Counted from the first letter of the stretch, positions 15,467 through 22,986 are shown. The stretch: 25,387 nucleotides of DNA from Clostridiales bacterium (GCA_004555535.1 SFHU01000038.1:1-25387); one strand, 5' to 3'. Program-made: numbers and translations. The notes: generated from the letters alone by a model not told the origin.

Positions 15467-15488
15467 GTTGAAAACTGGCTGGTATGCT
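15467..15488 (+). promoter_or_regulatory. GTTGAAA-N9-TATGCT motif upstream of the VTT gene
   Basis: GTTGAAA (15467-15473) and TATGCT (15483-15488) repeat the spacing and sequence of the element at 13215-13236 in front of the response regulator. This suggests control of both units by the same regulator. No standard -35 box is present. Confidence 0.4.
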
Positions 15489-15491
15489 CCT

Positions 15492-15543
15492 CTCTGTGAA
15501 CGCGCAGAGGGGCATGGCCTCCTCTGCGGCAACACAGAGGAGG
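15492..15543 (+). promoter_or_regulatory. Leader hairpin overlapping the VTT gene ribosome-binding site
   Basis: CTCTGTG (15492-15498) pairs with CACAGAG (15533-15539). After a 4x4 internal loop CGCAGAGG (15503-15510) pairs with CCTCTGCG (15521-15528), and after one bulged T GGC pairs with GCC around an ATG triloop. The right outer arm overlaps the AGAGGAGG ribosome site (15536-15543), so folding could limit translation. Confidence 0.5.
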
Positions 15544-15550
15544 CTGTTTT

Positions 15551-16228
15551 ATGTCCGAACAAGGAAAACGAAGAAGGGAATGCTTCATGGCGGCGGCGCT
15601 CGTGCTGGCGCTGCTGCTCGGCTGCCTGCTGCTCTATCGCCCTGTCATGGACGCCGTCCGCGATCCGGACGCCCTGCGGGCCTGGGTGGCGGAGCACAGG
15701 GCCGTAGGCCGGGCGGCGATGGTGGCGCTGATGGCCGTGCAGGTGGTGCTCGCGTTTCTGCCGGGCGAGCCAGTGGAGATCGCGGCGGGCTATGCGTTCG
15801 GCGCGCTCGAGGGACTGCTGCTGTGTCTCATCGGCGCGTCGCTGGGCTGCGCCCTGGCGGCGGGGGCTGCGCGGGGTTTTGGCCGGGGGGCGGTCGAGCG
15901 TTTTTTCCCGCCGGAGCGCATCGAGGAGCTGCCCTTCATGCGCAGCCCGGCGCGGCAGACCGCGACGATCTTTCTGCTCTACCTGATCCCCGGGACGCCG
16001 AAGGACCTGTTCGACTACGCCATCGGCCTGACGCGCCTGCCGCTTCCGCGCACGATTGCGCTGACGGCTGTGGCGCGCATCCCCTCGATTGTGACCTCCA
16101 CGATCGGCGGAAGCGCGCTCGGGGCACGGCGCATGGCGCTGGCGCTGGGCGTGATGGTGCTCACGGGGGCGCTGTCCCTGGCGGGGCTGTTCGTCTACCG
16201 GGCGATGTGCAGGAGGGACGGGCGATGA
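15551..16228 (+). CDS. TVP38/TMEM64 (VTT/DedA-type) membrane protein
   Basis: 225 residues with about five hydrophobic segments. The VTT/SNARE-associated core (PF09335) is visible: AFLPGEPVEIAAGYAFGALE, LLLCLIGASLGCALAAGAARGFGRG, then FLLYLIPGTPKDLFDYAIGL and a late ARIPSIVTSTIGGSALG. The FLPGEP and IPGTPKD motifs are the re-entrant-loop signatures of the family. Family knowledge: DedA/VTT proteins move or scramble phospholipids or undecaprenyl-phosphate. AGAGGAGG precedes the ATG by 7 bases. It overlaps the next gene by 4 bases and follows a two-component system, so a role in envelope homeostasis is plausible (inference). Confidence 0.9.
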   Translation: MSEQGKRRRECFMAAALVLALLLGCLLLYRPVMDAVRDPDALRAWVAEHRAVGRAAMVALMAVQVVLAFLPGEPVEIAAGYAFGALEGLLLCLIGASLGCALAAGAARGFGRGAVERFFPPERIEELPFMRSPARQTATIFLLYLIPGTPKDLFDYAIGLTRLPLPRTIALTAVARIPSIVTSTIGGSALGARRMALALGVMVLTGALSLAGLFVYRAMCRRDGR

Positions 16229-16890
16229 AGACGATCTATCTGCTGCTCGTCCGCTCGCAGACCTGCCTTTCACGCACGATTCACGCGCTGACGGGCGACA
16301 GCTATACCCATGTCTCCATCGCCTTTGACGGGGCGCTGACGACGCTGTGCAGCTTTGCGCGCTTTGACGCGTGCTGTCCGCTTCCGGCGGGGCTGGTACG
16401 CGAGCAGCCCGCGGCGGGCTACTACGGCGCGCATCCGGAAATCCCCTGCGCGCTGCTTGCGGTGCCGGTCTCAGAGGCGGGCTATGCGCGGGCGCGGGCA
16501 CATGCGGAGGCGATGCTCGCGCGCCAGGACGCGACGGCGCGCCGGGCATACCGTTACAGCGTGCTGGGGCTGCTGGCCTGCCGCGCGGGGCTGCCTCTGC
16601 GGAGAAGCGGGCGGTATTTCTGCTCCCAGTTTGTTTCGAAGCTGCTCGCGCTGACGGGGGATGTGGCGCTGCCGGGGCCGCCGGAGCTGATGCGGCCGCA
16701 GGAGCTGGCGCAGCTGCCGGAGGCTGTCTGCCTCTGGCGCGGGACGATGGGCGCGCTGGCCGCGCGCTGCGCGCAGCCCAGCTTGACAGAGGCGGCCAGC
16801 CGTCGTATGATGGAACGCGAAGAAAACCATCCATGCAAAAGGGAAGTGCCGCAATATGATCTGCAGAACCTTTGGTTTCGGCGCGCTTGA
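16225..16890 (+). CDS. Permuted papain-like (YiiX/C92-type) hydrolase
   Basis: 221 residues. The order of catalytic parts is His first (SYTHVSIAFD, His29) and Cys later (YFCSQFVSKLL, Cys133), the circularly permuted NlpC/P60 arrangement of the YiiX/YaeF C92-like group. The N-terminus (MKTIYLLLVRSQTCLSRTIH) has no signal peptide. The LPGPPELMRPQELAQLP stretch is typical of the Firmicutes members I recall. Family knowledge: such enzymes act on amide or ester bonds of lipids or peptides; exact substrates are unknown. The ATGA overlap with the VTT gene links them. The last ~35 residues lie in a zone that also carries a promoter and the start of the Nudix gene, so the true C-terminus may be poorly conserved. 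Confidence 0.72.
   Translation: MKTIYLLLVRSQTCLSRTIHALTGDSYTHVSIAFDGALTTLCSFARFDACCPLPAGLVREQPAAGYYGAHPEIPCALLAVPVSEAGYARARAHAEAMLARQDATARRAYRYSVLGLLACRAGLPLRRSGRYFCSQFVSKLLALTGDVALPGPPELMRPQELAQLPEAVCLWRGTMGALAARCAQPSLTEAASRRMMEREENHPCKREVPQYDLQNLWFRRA
16783..16811 (+). promoter_or_regulatory. Internal promoter for the Nudix gene
   Basis: TTGACA (16783-16788), a 17-base spacer and TATGAT (16806-16811) lie within the 3' end of the preceding gene, about 45 bases before the Nudix ATG. Near-consensus in sequence and spacing. Confidence 0.65.
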
Positions 16891-17287
16891 GCGCTACCGC
16901 TACGTCGTCATCCTCTCCTCCTGGCAGGGCCGCATCCTGCTCAGCCGCCACCGCGCGCGCACGACCTGGGAGACGCAGGGCGGGCACATTGAGCCGGGCG
17001 AGACGCCGGAGGAGGCCGCGCGGCGCGAGCTGTTTGAGGAGAGCGGCGCGCTTGACTACGCGCTGCGGCCCCTGTGCGATTACTGGGCCGGGGACGAGCG
17101 GACGGGCGAGGGGGCAAACGGGCAGGTCTACGCGGCGGAGATTTTCGCGCTGGGGCCGATGCCCGAAAGCGAGATGGCCGGGACGCGCGTCTTTGACGCG
17201 CTGCCGGACAACCTGACCTATCCCGCGATCACGCCCGTGCTCTTTGCGCGCCTTAACCAGGCGCGGCGCGGCGGCACGGTCGCCTGA
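16856..17287 (+). CDS. Nudix hydrolase
   Basis: 143 residues with a perfect Nudix box (residues 43-65, GHIEPGETPEEAARRELFEE followed by SGA), matching Gx5Ex7REUxEExGU. The Glu residues coordinate the Mg2+ needed to cut nucleoside-diphosphate-X substrates. The rest (VILSSWQGRILLSRHRAR.TTWETQGG before the box) is a plain single-domain Nudix fold with normal length. It overlaps the end of the hydrolase gene by 35 bases but has its own promoter (16783-16811) and is followed by a strong terminator. Substrate is not predictable from sequence. Confidence 0.92.
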   Translation: MICRTFGFGALERYRYVVILSSWQGRILLSRHRARTTWETQGGHIEPGETPEEAARRELFEESGALDYALRPLCDYWAGDERTGEGANGQVYAAEIFALGPMPESEMAGTRVFDALPDNLTYPAITPVLFARLNQARRGGTVA

Positions 17288-17327
17288 AAAACCGCCGGGC
17301 GGCGGCAGAAAGGCCGGAGCTCTGTCA

Positions 17328-17356
17328 TAAAGAAACATGGCCGGCTTGAGCCGGCC
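17328..17356 (-). terminator. Probable terminator for the amidohydrolase operon
   Basis: GGCCGGC-TTGA-GCCGGCC (17339-17356) is followed on the - strand by ATGTTTCTTT. It lies 70 bases past the amidohydrolase stop. Confidence 0.5.
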
Positions 17357-17380
17357 GCGACAGTCTGAGGAATGAATGTA

Positions 17381-17414
17381 CCCTCCCCCGCGAAGGGGGA
17401 GGGCATGCTTTTTT
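17381..17414 (+). terminator. Rho-independent terminator after the Nudix gene
   Basis: CCCTCCCCC (17381-17389), loop GCGAA, GGGGGAGGG (17395-17403), then CATGC and TTTTTT (17409-17414). A 9-bp perfect stem and a clear T-tract. Confidence 0.8.
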
Positions 17415-17422
17415 CAGATGGA

Positions 17423-18334
17423 TCAGTCAAAGTAGACGTGTTTGGCGTTGTCGTAGTAGACCTTGCGCAGCTCGTCTTCGGTGAAGGCGTCGCCCTGAAG
17501 GAGGTAGTCGTGCAGATGGGTGTAGGTGTCGGACGTCGCCGCGAAGGGCGCGTCCGTGCCCCAGAGCAGCCTGTCCGCGCCGAGAATGTCCTTGGCCAGC
17601 TTCAGCACCTCGTGCACCTTCGGATACGGATAGCCGTTCGGCTCCACGATCTTGGGCAGCGCGGCAATGTCAAACCAGATGTTCTCCTTCGCCAGCAGGC
17701 GCAGGCTCAGCTCCAGCTCCTTGTAATGCCCCTCCATGGGCGCCAGCAGGTGGCAGACGACCAGCTTGATGTCCGGGTTCTCGTCGGCGATGCGGGCCAG
17801 GCTCAGCGGCTGATGGCTGTGCATGGTCAGGTCGCCGACGTCCAGCGCGACCGTGCCATGGTGCCGGTTGACGACCCTGATCAGCGGCATCATGACCGGC
17901 CCGGCCAGGTCGAACGGCTCGTGGCAGCCCATCAGGCCGCCGCCGCTGCTGACCTCCCACTTGGCCGCGCGGAAGCCGCGGTCGAAGAAGCCCTCCAGGG
18001 TGTCAAGCGCGTTGGTCATGTAGGGGTCGATGGTGCAGGTGGGGCAGAAGCGGTCGGGATACCTTCTGAGCAGCTCCTCGTGGTAGCGGTTCTGGAAGCC
18101 GTACATGCTGCCCTGCATCAGGACGGCGCGCTCGACGTCGTTTTTGTCCATGAGCGCCAGGGCCATCTCCGCCGTGAAATTATACTCGCCGTATTCGCCG
18201 TTCTGCGGGAAGAGCTGCCACTCCTCGCCGTTGCCCCAGGCGGCCCGGCCGCCGCCGATGGCGCGGGATTCGCCGCGGCGGCAGTAGCCGGCGACGACCT
18301 GTGCCAGATGAAGGTGCGCGTCAATCTTTTTCAT
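17423..18334 (-). CDS. Amidohydrolase-2 family (TIM-barrel, COG2159-type) hydrolase
   Basis: 303 residues. Metal-site signatures: N-terminal KIDAHLHLA (His7, His9), KLVVCHLLAP in the barrel, and the late WGTDAPF with catalytic Asp261. This is the amidohydrolase_2 pattern (PF04909). Family knowledge: members act as lactonases, decarboxylases or hydrolases on small ring compounds and sugar-acid lactones. It is the last gene of the CUT2-type import operon, 6 bases after the permease stop, so it probably processes the imported molecule. A sugar lactone or cyclic polyol derivative is a reasonable guess, but the sequence does not fix it. Residues 25-45 (GGGRAAWGNGEEWQLFPQNG) form a loop that may contact substrate. 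Confidence 0.85.
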   Translation of the reverse strand: MKKIDAHLHLAQVVAGYCRRGESRAIGGGRAAWGNGEEWQLFPQNGEYGEYNFTAEMALALMDKNDVERAVLMQGSMYGFQNRYHEELLRRYPDRFCPTCTIDPYMTNALDTLEGFFDRGFRAAKWEVSSGGGLMGCHEPFDLAGPVMMPLIRVVNRHHGTVALDVGDLTMHSHQPLSLARIADENPDIKLVVCHLLAPMEGHYKELELSLRLLAKENIWFDIAALPKIVEPNGYPYPKVHEVLKLAKDILGADRLLWGTDAPFAATSDTYTHLHDYLLQGDAFTEDELRKVYYDNAKHVYFD

Positions 18335-18340
18335 GGTGCA

Positions 18341-19336
18341 TTACATTCCTTTCTTTTTGAGCCATGGGAGCTTCGTCAGGGACTTGCGGGCGCTGTCCTG
18401 ATGCTGCGCGGCGTCAAACGCCATCGCCGCGATGATGACCAGTCCCTTGACCAGGTCGTGCTCGGTCGCCGGCACGCTCATCAGGTTGAGGCCGTTGTTG
18501 AGCAGGCCGATCAGCACGGCGCCGAAGATGCAGCCGGGCACCGTGCCGACGCCGCCGAGCAGGCTGACGCCGCCGATGACGGCGGACATGATGACATAGT
18601 TCTCATAACCGCTTCCGTTCATGGCCTTGCATTGCTGCGTCATAGAGGCCAGGACGATGCCGCCGATGGCCGTGGTGATGCCGCTGAACACATAGGCAAG
18701 CATGGTGACGCCCGTGTCGTTGATGCCGGAGAGGCGGGAGGCCGGGGCGTTGCCGCCCACCGCATAAAAGCTGCGGCCCAGCGAGGTTTTCGAGAGGATG
18801 AACCAGCTCATCAGCGCGACGACGATCATCAGATACACCGGGACGGGGAAGCCAACGAGCTTGTAATTGGAGATGCCGGTGAACAGCGCCGGCTCCGTGC
18901 AGCTGATGATCTTGTTGTTGGTCAGCAGCATGGAGAGGCCGAGATACGCCGTGGAGGTTGCAAACGTGATCAGGAAGGCCGGCACGCGGAAGCGCGTGAC
19001 CGTGAGGCCGTGGAACAGGCCGGCGAGCGCGCCGACCGCGATGGCCGCCAGGATGCCCATGACGACGGCGAAGTTCGTCCGCCCCAGAGCTTGAATGGTC
19101 ATCACGCAGGCGACGCCCGTCAGGCCGCAGAGCGAGCCGATGGACAGATCGATGCCGCCGACCAGGAAGACGAAGATCGTTCCGCTGGTCATGATGCCGT
19201 ATACGCTGATGGACCAGAGCACGTTGGAGAGGTTGCTGACCGTCGGGAAGGCCTTCGGGCGCAGGATGGTCAGCGCCGCGAAGCAGAGCACGAGGATCAG
19301 GGGCTTGGTCAAACGGCTCAAATTCAGTTTCTTCAT
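18341..19336 (-). CDS. RbsC-type sugar ABC transporter permease (second of two)
   Basis: 331 residues with about eight to ten membrane helices of the BPD_transp_2 family. The conserved FVFLVGGIDLSIGSLCGLTG motif is near residue 60 and the EAA-like YAVGGNAPASRLSGIN is in the cytoplasmic loop. GGAGGG lies upstream of the ATG at 19336; the GTG at 19354, which would overlap the ATPase stop, is less likely. It follows the ATPase gene and precedes the amidohydrolase. A second, different permease is encoded upstream, so the transporter may be a heterodimeric CUT2-type importer. Confidence 0.93.
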   Translation of the reverse strand: MKKLNLSRLTKPLILVLCFAALTILRPKAFPTVSNLSNVLWSISVYGIMTSGTIFVFLVGGIDLSIGSLCGLTGVACVMTIQALGRTNFAVVMGILAAIAVGALAGLFHGLTVTRFRVPAFLITFATSTAYLGLSMLLTNNKIISCTEPALFTGISNYKLVGFPVPVYLMIVVALMSWFILSKTSLGRSFYAVGGNAPASRLSGINDTGVTMLAYVFSGITTAIGGIVLASMTQQCKAMNGSGYENYVIMSAVIGGVSLLGGVGTVPGCIFGAVLIGLLNNGLNLMSVPATEHDLVKGLVIIAAMAFDAAQHQDSARKSLTKLPWLKKKGM

Positions 19337-19350
19337 CGCTGTCCCTCCCT

Positions 19351-20850
19351 TCACGCCTGCAGGCCGGAGGCCGCTTCCAGCACCATGGACTGGGTGACGC
19401 TCCCGTTGTTAAACTCCCGAACGATGCTGCCCTTGCGCATGACGAGAATGCGATGGCTGACGCGGATGAGCTCCTGCAGGTCGGAGCTGACCAGGATGAC
19501 CGCTACGCCCTGATGGGCCAGATCCTCCAGGATGCCGTAGATCTCATCCTTGGCGCCCACGTCGATGCCCGCCGTCGGCTCGTCGACGATGAGCAGCTTG
19601 AGGTCGCGCATCAGCCACTTGCCCACGACGACCTTCTGCTGGTTGCCGCCGCTCATCAGGCCGACCTGCTTGCCCGGGTCGCTCGGGCGGACGTCCATCT
19701 TCTCAATCGCGCGCCTGGACATCGCCAGCTCCTCCTTCTCGTCGATGGCGAGGCCCTTTTTGCCGATGATGTCGTAGTTGGTCAGGGCGACGTTGCGCGT
19801 CGTGGAGAGGAGGGGGATGAAGCCCTGCCCGCGGCGGTCCTCCGGCACGAAGCCGATGCCCGCGCGGATGCTCTTCTTGGGCGTGGAGCGGAAGGGCTTC
19901 CCGTCAAACGTGATGCTGCCGGAGGTGAAGCTGTCGATGCCGAAGATGGCGCGCATGATCTCCGTGCGGCCCGCGCCGATGAGCCCGCCGAAGCCGACGA
20001 TCTCGCCCCGGTGGATGTCAAAGGAGACGTCGTGGAAGCTGCTCAGGTTGGAGAGGCGCTCGACGTGCAGCAGCACGTCGCCCGTCGGCGTATGCATGGT
20101 GTTCACCGTGCCGGCGGACTCGTCAATCTCCTTGCCGATCATCAGGCTGATGACCTTGCGGGGGTCGATCTGGTCGTGGTCGAGCACGGCCTCGTTTTCG
20201 CCGTCGCGCAGGATGGTCAGGCGGTCGGCGAGGCGATAGACCTCCTCGAGGCGATGGCTGATGTAGATGACGGACACGCCCTGCTCGCGCAGACGCTCGA
20301 TGATGGAAAAGAGCGTCTCCGCCTCCTTGCCGGAGAGGGAGGCCGTCGGCTCGTCCATGATCAGCACCTCTGCCTTGCAGGAGAGGCCCTTGAGGATTTC
20401 CACCATCTGGCGCACGCCGATGCCCAGGTCGGAGACCCTGGCATCCGGGTCCAGAGGAAAGCCGTAGCGCTCGATCAGCTCGCGGGTCATCGTGCGCATC
20501 TTGGCGTGATCGATGATGCCCAGCGTGCGCGGTTCACGGCCCAGGAACACGTTCTGGGAGACCGTCAGCGCGGGGATCACCGATAGCTCCTGATAGATGC
20601 AGCTCATGCCCAGCTTCTGGCAGTCGCCCAGGGAATTGATCTCCACGGGCTTGCCCTTCCACTCGATCGTGCCGCTGTCCTTGGTGTATGCGCCGGTGAG
20701 GATCTTGATCAGCGTGCTCTTGCCCGCGCCGTTTTCGCCCATCAGGGCATGCACCTCGCCCTTGCGGACGGAGAAGTTGACGCTTTTGAGCACCTTGACG
20801 CCGGAAAAGCTCTTGCAAATTCCCTTCGCTTCCAGAATGATTTCGCTCAC
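19351..20850 (-). CDS. RbsA-type sugar ABC transporter ATP-binding protein (two ABC domains)
   Basis: 499 residues, the usual length for fused CUT2 ATPases. Domain 1: Walker A GENGAGKST (38-46), Walker B VLIMDEPTASLS. Domain 2: degenerate Walker A GLIGAGRTE, signature MSGGNQQKV (about 399-407), Walker B LLIVDEPTAGIDVGAKDEIY. The degenerate second Walker A is normal for this family. A GTG start follows the upstream permease's TAA directly, with CGGAGGTG as ribosome site. It energises import of the sugar or sugar-like ligand captured by the binding protein. Confidence 0.95.
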   Translation of the reverse strand: MSEIILEAKGICKSFSGVKVLKSVNFSVRKGEVHALMGENGAGKSTLIKILTGAYTKDSGTIEWKGKPVEINSLGDCQKLGMSCIYQELSVIPALTVSQNVFLGREPRTLGIIDHAKMRTMTRELIERYGFPLDPDARVSDLGIGVRQMVEILKGLSCKAEVLIMDEPTASLSGKEAETLFSIIERLREQGVSVIYISHRLEEVYRLADRLTILRDGENEAVLDHDQIDPRKVISLMIGKEIDESAGTVNTMHTPTGDVLLHVERLSNLSSFHDVSFDIHRGEIVGFGGLIGAGRTEIMRAIFGIDSFTSGSITFDGKPFRSTPKKSIRAGIGFVPEDRRGQGFIPLLSTTRNVALTNYDIIGKKGLAIDEKEELAMSRRAIEKMDVRPSDPGKQVGLMSGGNQQKVVVGKWLMRDLKLLIVDEPTAGIDVGAKDEIYGILEDLAHQGVAVILVSSDLQELIRVSHRILVMRKGSIVREFNNGSVTQSMVLEAASGLQA

Positions 20851-21858
20851 TTACGCCACCTCCGTTCCGCTCTGCTGCGCCTTGCGCTTCATGGCGCGCG
20901 TGGACATGAACCGCCTGTACCATGCGTCAAAGAGCACCACCAGGATGATGATGATTCCCTTGATGACGTTCTGCCACGCGGAGCTCAGGCCGAGCTTCAT
21001 GATGCCGCTGTTGAGCGCGGCCATGAAGATCGCGCCCAGGAGGGTGCCGATGCAGTCGCCCTCGCCGCCATCGAGCGCGCAGCCGCCGATGACCGCCGCG
21101 GCGATTGGGTCGAAGTTGAAGCTGTCCGCGAGGAGGACCTGCGTGCTCTGCAGGCGCGCGGTCTGGAACACGCCGCCCACGGCTGCCAGCAGGCCCGTGA
21201 TCACGAAGGCCATGATGCGGGTGTTCTCCGTGTTGATGCCGGAGAGCTGCGCGGCCTTGGGATTGGAGCCGACGGCATAGAGATTGGTGCCCAGGCGGGT
21301 CTTCTTGAGCAGGAGCTGGCCCAGCAGTGTGATGACCAGCAGGGCGATGACGACCCAGTAGATGTCCACGTTCTGCCCGCCGAGCTGGAAGCTGGCGGCC
21401 TTTCCGCCCCATTTGACGAATTCTGCGGTGCGCATCTGGTAGCTCTCGTCGACCGCAATCACATAGGTCAGGCTGCGGAAGATGCCCATCGTGGCCAGCG
21501 TACCGATGAACTCGGGAATGTGCAGCCTGGCGACGACAAAGCCGTTGATCAGGCCGCACAGAGCGCCCACGAGCAGGCCCAGCAGGATCATCACCCAGAT
21601 CGGCCAGAGGGTATACTCGTAGACGTTGGCCATCGTCATGCCCACCAGCGCGATGACGGAGCCGGTGGACAGGTCGATGCCCGCGGTCAGGATCACGCAG
21701 GTCAGGCCGACGCCCACAATGCCCGCGACCGAGGCGTCGCGCAGGATGGCTATCAGGTTGCCTGCGCTCATGAAGACGGCGTTTTTCGCCGTGAAGAAGA
21801 TGCAGAGCACGGCCAGCATGGCCAGCGTGATCAGCTTGCGAAGAGTACTTTGCTTCAC
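20851..21858 (-). CDS. RbsC-type sugar ABC transporter permease (first of two)
   Basis: 335 residues, multi-pass BPD_transp_2 permease with VGLTCVILTAGIDLSTGSVIALVG and the cytoplasmic YAVGSNPKAAQLSGINTENT. GTG start with GGAGG about 9 bases upstream. It comes after the binding-protein gene, from which it is separated by a hairpin (21885-21917) that could lower its expression. It differs clearly in sequence from the second permease, so the two are paralogs rather than a recent duplication. Confidence 0.94.
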   Translation of the reverse strand: MKQSTLRKLITLAMLAVLCIFFTAKNAVFMSAGNLIAILRDASVAGIVGVGLTCVILTAGIDLSTGSVIALVGMTMANVYEYTLWPIWVMILLGLLVGALCGLINGFVVARLHIPEFIGTLATMGIFRSLTYVIAVDESYQMRTAEFVKWGGKAASFQLGGQNVDIYWVVIALLVITLLGQLLLKKTRLGTNLYAVGSNPKAAQLSGINTENTRIMAFVITGLLAAVGGVFQTARLQSTQVLLADSFNFDPIAAAVIGGCALDGGEGDCIGTLLGAIFMAALNSGIMKLGLSSAWQNVIKGIIIILVVLFDAWYRRFMSTRAMKRKAQQSGTEVA

Positions 21859-21884
21859 GTTTGCGGTTCCTCCTTCCTCAATGA

Positions 21885-21917
21885 CAAAAACCGGGGCTGC
21901 CGGTGAGCAGCCCCGGT
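21885..21917 (-). terminator. Intra-operon hairpin after the binding-protein gene
   Basis: On the - strand an 11-bp perfect stem (21917-21907 with 21900-21890) is followed by TTTTGTCATT. Placed between the binding-protein stop and the permease ribosome site, it likely stops or slows part of the transcripts so that binding protein is made in excess. Confidence 0.65.
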
Positions 21918-21945
21918 GGAACCGGAATGTTCGTTGTGCGCCGGA

Positions 21946-22986
21946 TTACCAGCGGTCTGCCTCCGGAATGCTGCCAACGGTCTCCTTCGTGACGACGACG
22001 CACTCCATGATCATCTGCGGCGTCTTGGTCAGGCAGGTGTAGCTGTACTCGGAGTCGATGAGGAACAGGGCCAGCTTGGCGGCGGTGGAGCCCTCGTCCC
22101 AGCTGTTGGTGTAGATGGTGCCCGCCATCTGACCGTTCTCGATCATGGTCAGCGCGTCCTTCTCGCCGTCGGCGCCCCAGATGAACATGGTGCCGGTCTT
22201 GCCCGCGGAATCGACGGCCAGCGCGGCGCCCTCGGCCATCGCGTCGTTGATCACGAACACGCCGTGGATCTCCGGGTAGTTCTGCATGAAGGAGTTCATG
22301 ACGGTCGTCGCGGTCTCCTTCTGGAAGTTGGCCGGCTGCGCGTCGAGCACCTTGATGTCCGGGTACTTGGCGATGGTGTCCTTGAAGCCCTGCTCGAGGT
22401 TGTCGGTGCGGCTCAGGCCCGCGACGCCCTCGATGATGACGACGTTGCCCTTGCCGCCCATCTGCTTGGCCATCTCGTCGGCGGCCATGCGGCCCGCGTC
22501 GTAGTCCACGGCCATGACCAGGCCGGAGTGCACGGTGTACGCGTCCAGGTTCACAGTGACGACCGGAACGCCGGCAGCCTCCGCCTCGTCGACGGCGGGC
22601 GCGAGCGCGGTGCCATCGGAGCACTGCAGGATGATCGCGGCGCAGCCCTGGTTGACGGCGTCGGTCACATAGGAGGCCTGCTTGACGGCATCCTCCTGCG
22701 CGTCATACTGCAGGATCTCGATGTTCTCCCACGCGGAGCACTCGCGCTGAATGCCCTCAAGCCAGCCCTGGTTATTGGGGGTGGAGATGTCGTGGGCGAT
22801 GTAGGCGATCTTGATCTTGTTCTCAGCAGAATACGGATCCAGACGGGCCTTGGCGCCGGCCGCAGCTGCGGCGGTCTCCGTCACCTGGTCGCGGGCAGCG
22901 GCCAGACCGGTGGAAGCGACGACGCTGGCGCCGGCAGCGATTGCGGCGCTCTTGAGGAAGCTGCGGCGGGTAAGGGTCTTTTTCAT
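21946..22986 (-). CDS. Tat-signal sugar-binding protein of a CUT2-type ABC importer
   Basis: 346 residues. The N-terminus MKKTLTRRSFLKSAAIAAGA carries a perfect twin-arginine motif (TRRSFLK) and a hydrophobic core, and no lipobox Cys, so export folded through Tat is expected. The mature part is a Peripla_BP_4-type fold: KIKIAYIAHDISTPNNQGWLEGIQ, AAIILQCSDGTALAPAVDEA, GVPVVTVNLDAYT, the hinge stretch MAVDYDAGRMAADEMA, and VFVINDAMAEGAALAV. This is the xylose/ribose-type ligand-binding family. AAAGGAG lies 9 bases before the ATG. First gene of the operon and presumably its most abundant product. The ligand is unknown. Confidence 0.93.
   Translation of the reverse strand: MKKTLTRRSFLKSAAIAAGASVVASTGLAAARDQVTETAAAAAGAKARLDPYSAENKIKIAYIAHDISTPNNQGWLEGIQRECSAWENIEILQYDAQEDAVKQASYVTDAVNQGCAAIILQCSDGTALAPAVDEAEAAGVPVVTVNLDAYTVHSGLVMAVDYDAGRMAADEMAKQMGGKGNVVIIEGVAGLSRTDNLEQGFKDTIAKYPDIKVLDAQPANFQKETATTVMNSFMQNYPEIHGVFVINDAMAEGAALAVDSAGKTGTMFIWGADGEKDALTMIENGQMAGTIYTNSWDEGSTAAKLALFLIDSEYSYTCLTKTPQMIMECVVVTKETVGSIPEADRW

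Larger units (their letters stand above)
15244..15550 (+). other. Intergenic region with structured element, regulatory motif and leader hairpin
   Basis: About 307 bases without a convincing gene. It holds a chain of small hairpins (15253-15406), an AT-richer stretch with a CTGAT-C-ATCAG dyad (near 15449-15459), the GTTGAAA-N9-TATGCT motif (15467-15488) and a long hairpin that covers the ribosome site of the next gene (15492-15543). A - strand open frame spans the hairpin element but lacks a ribosome site and looks spurious. Confidence 0.6.

Noticed and set aside
15256..15588. 110-codon - strand ORF over the hairpin element
   Set aside because: No ribosome site, it covers inverted repeats, and it looks like translation of a non-coding repeat.
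15398..17338. 646-codon - strand open frame opposite VTT, C92 and Nudix genes
   Set aside because: Arg/Pro/Ala-rich antisense frame; the + strand carries three recognisable families.
17372..21906. Very long + strand open frames (up to 713 codons) opposite the importer operon
   Set aside because: Shadow frames of the codon-biased - strand operon, with the same His/Asp/Gln-rich composition and no domain signal.
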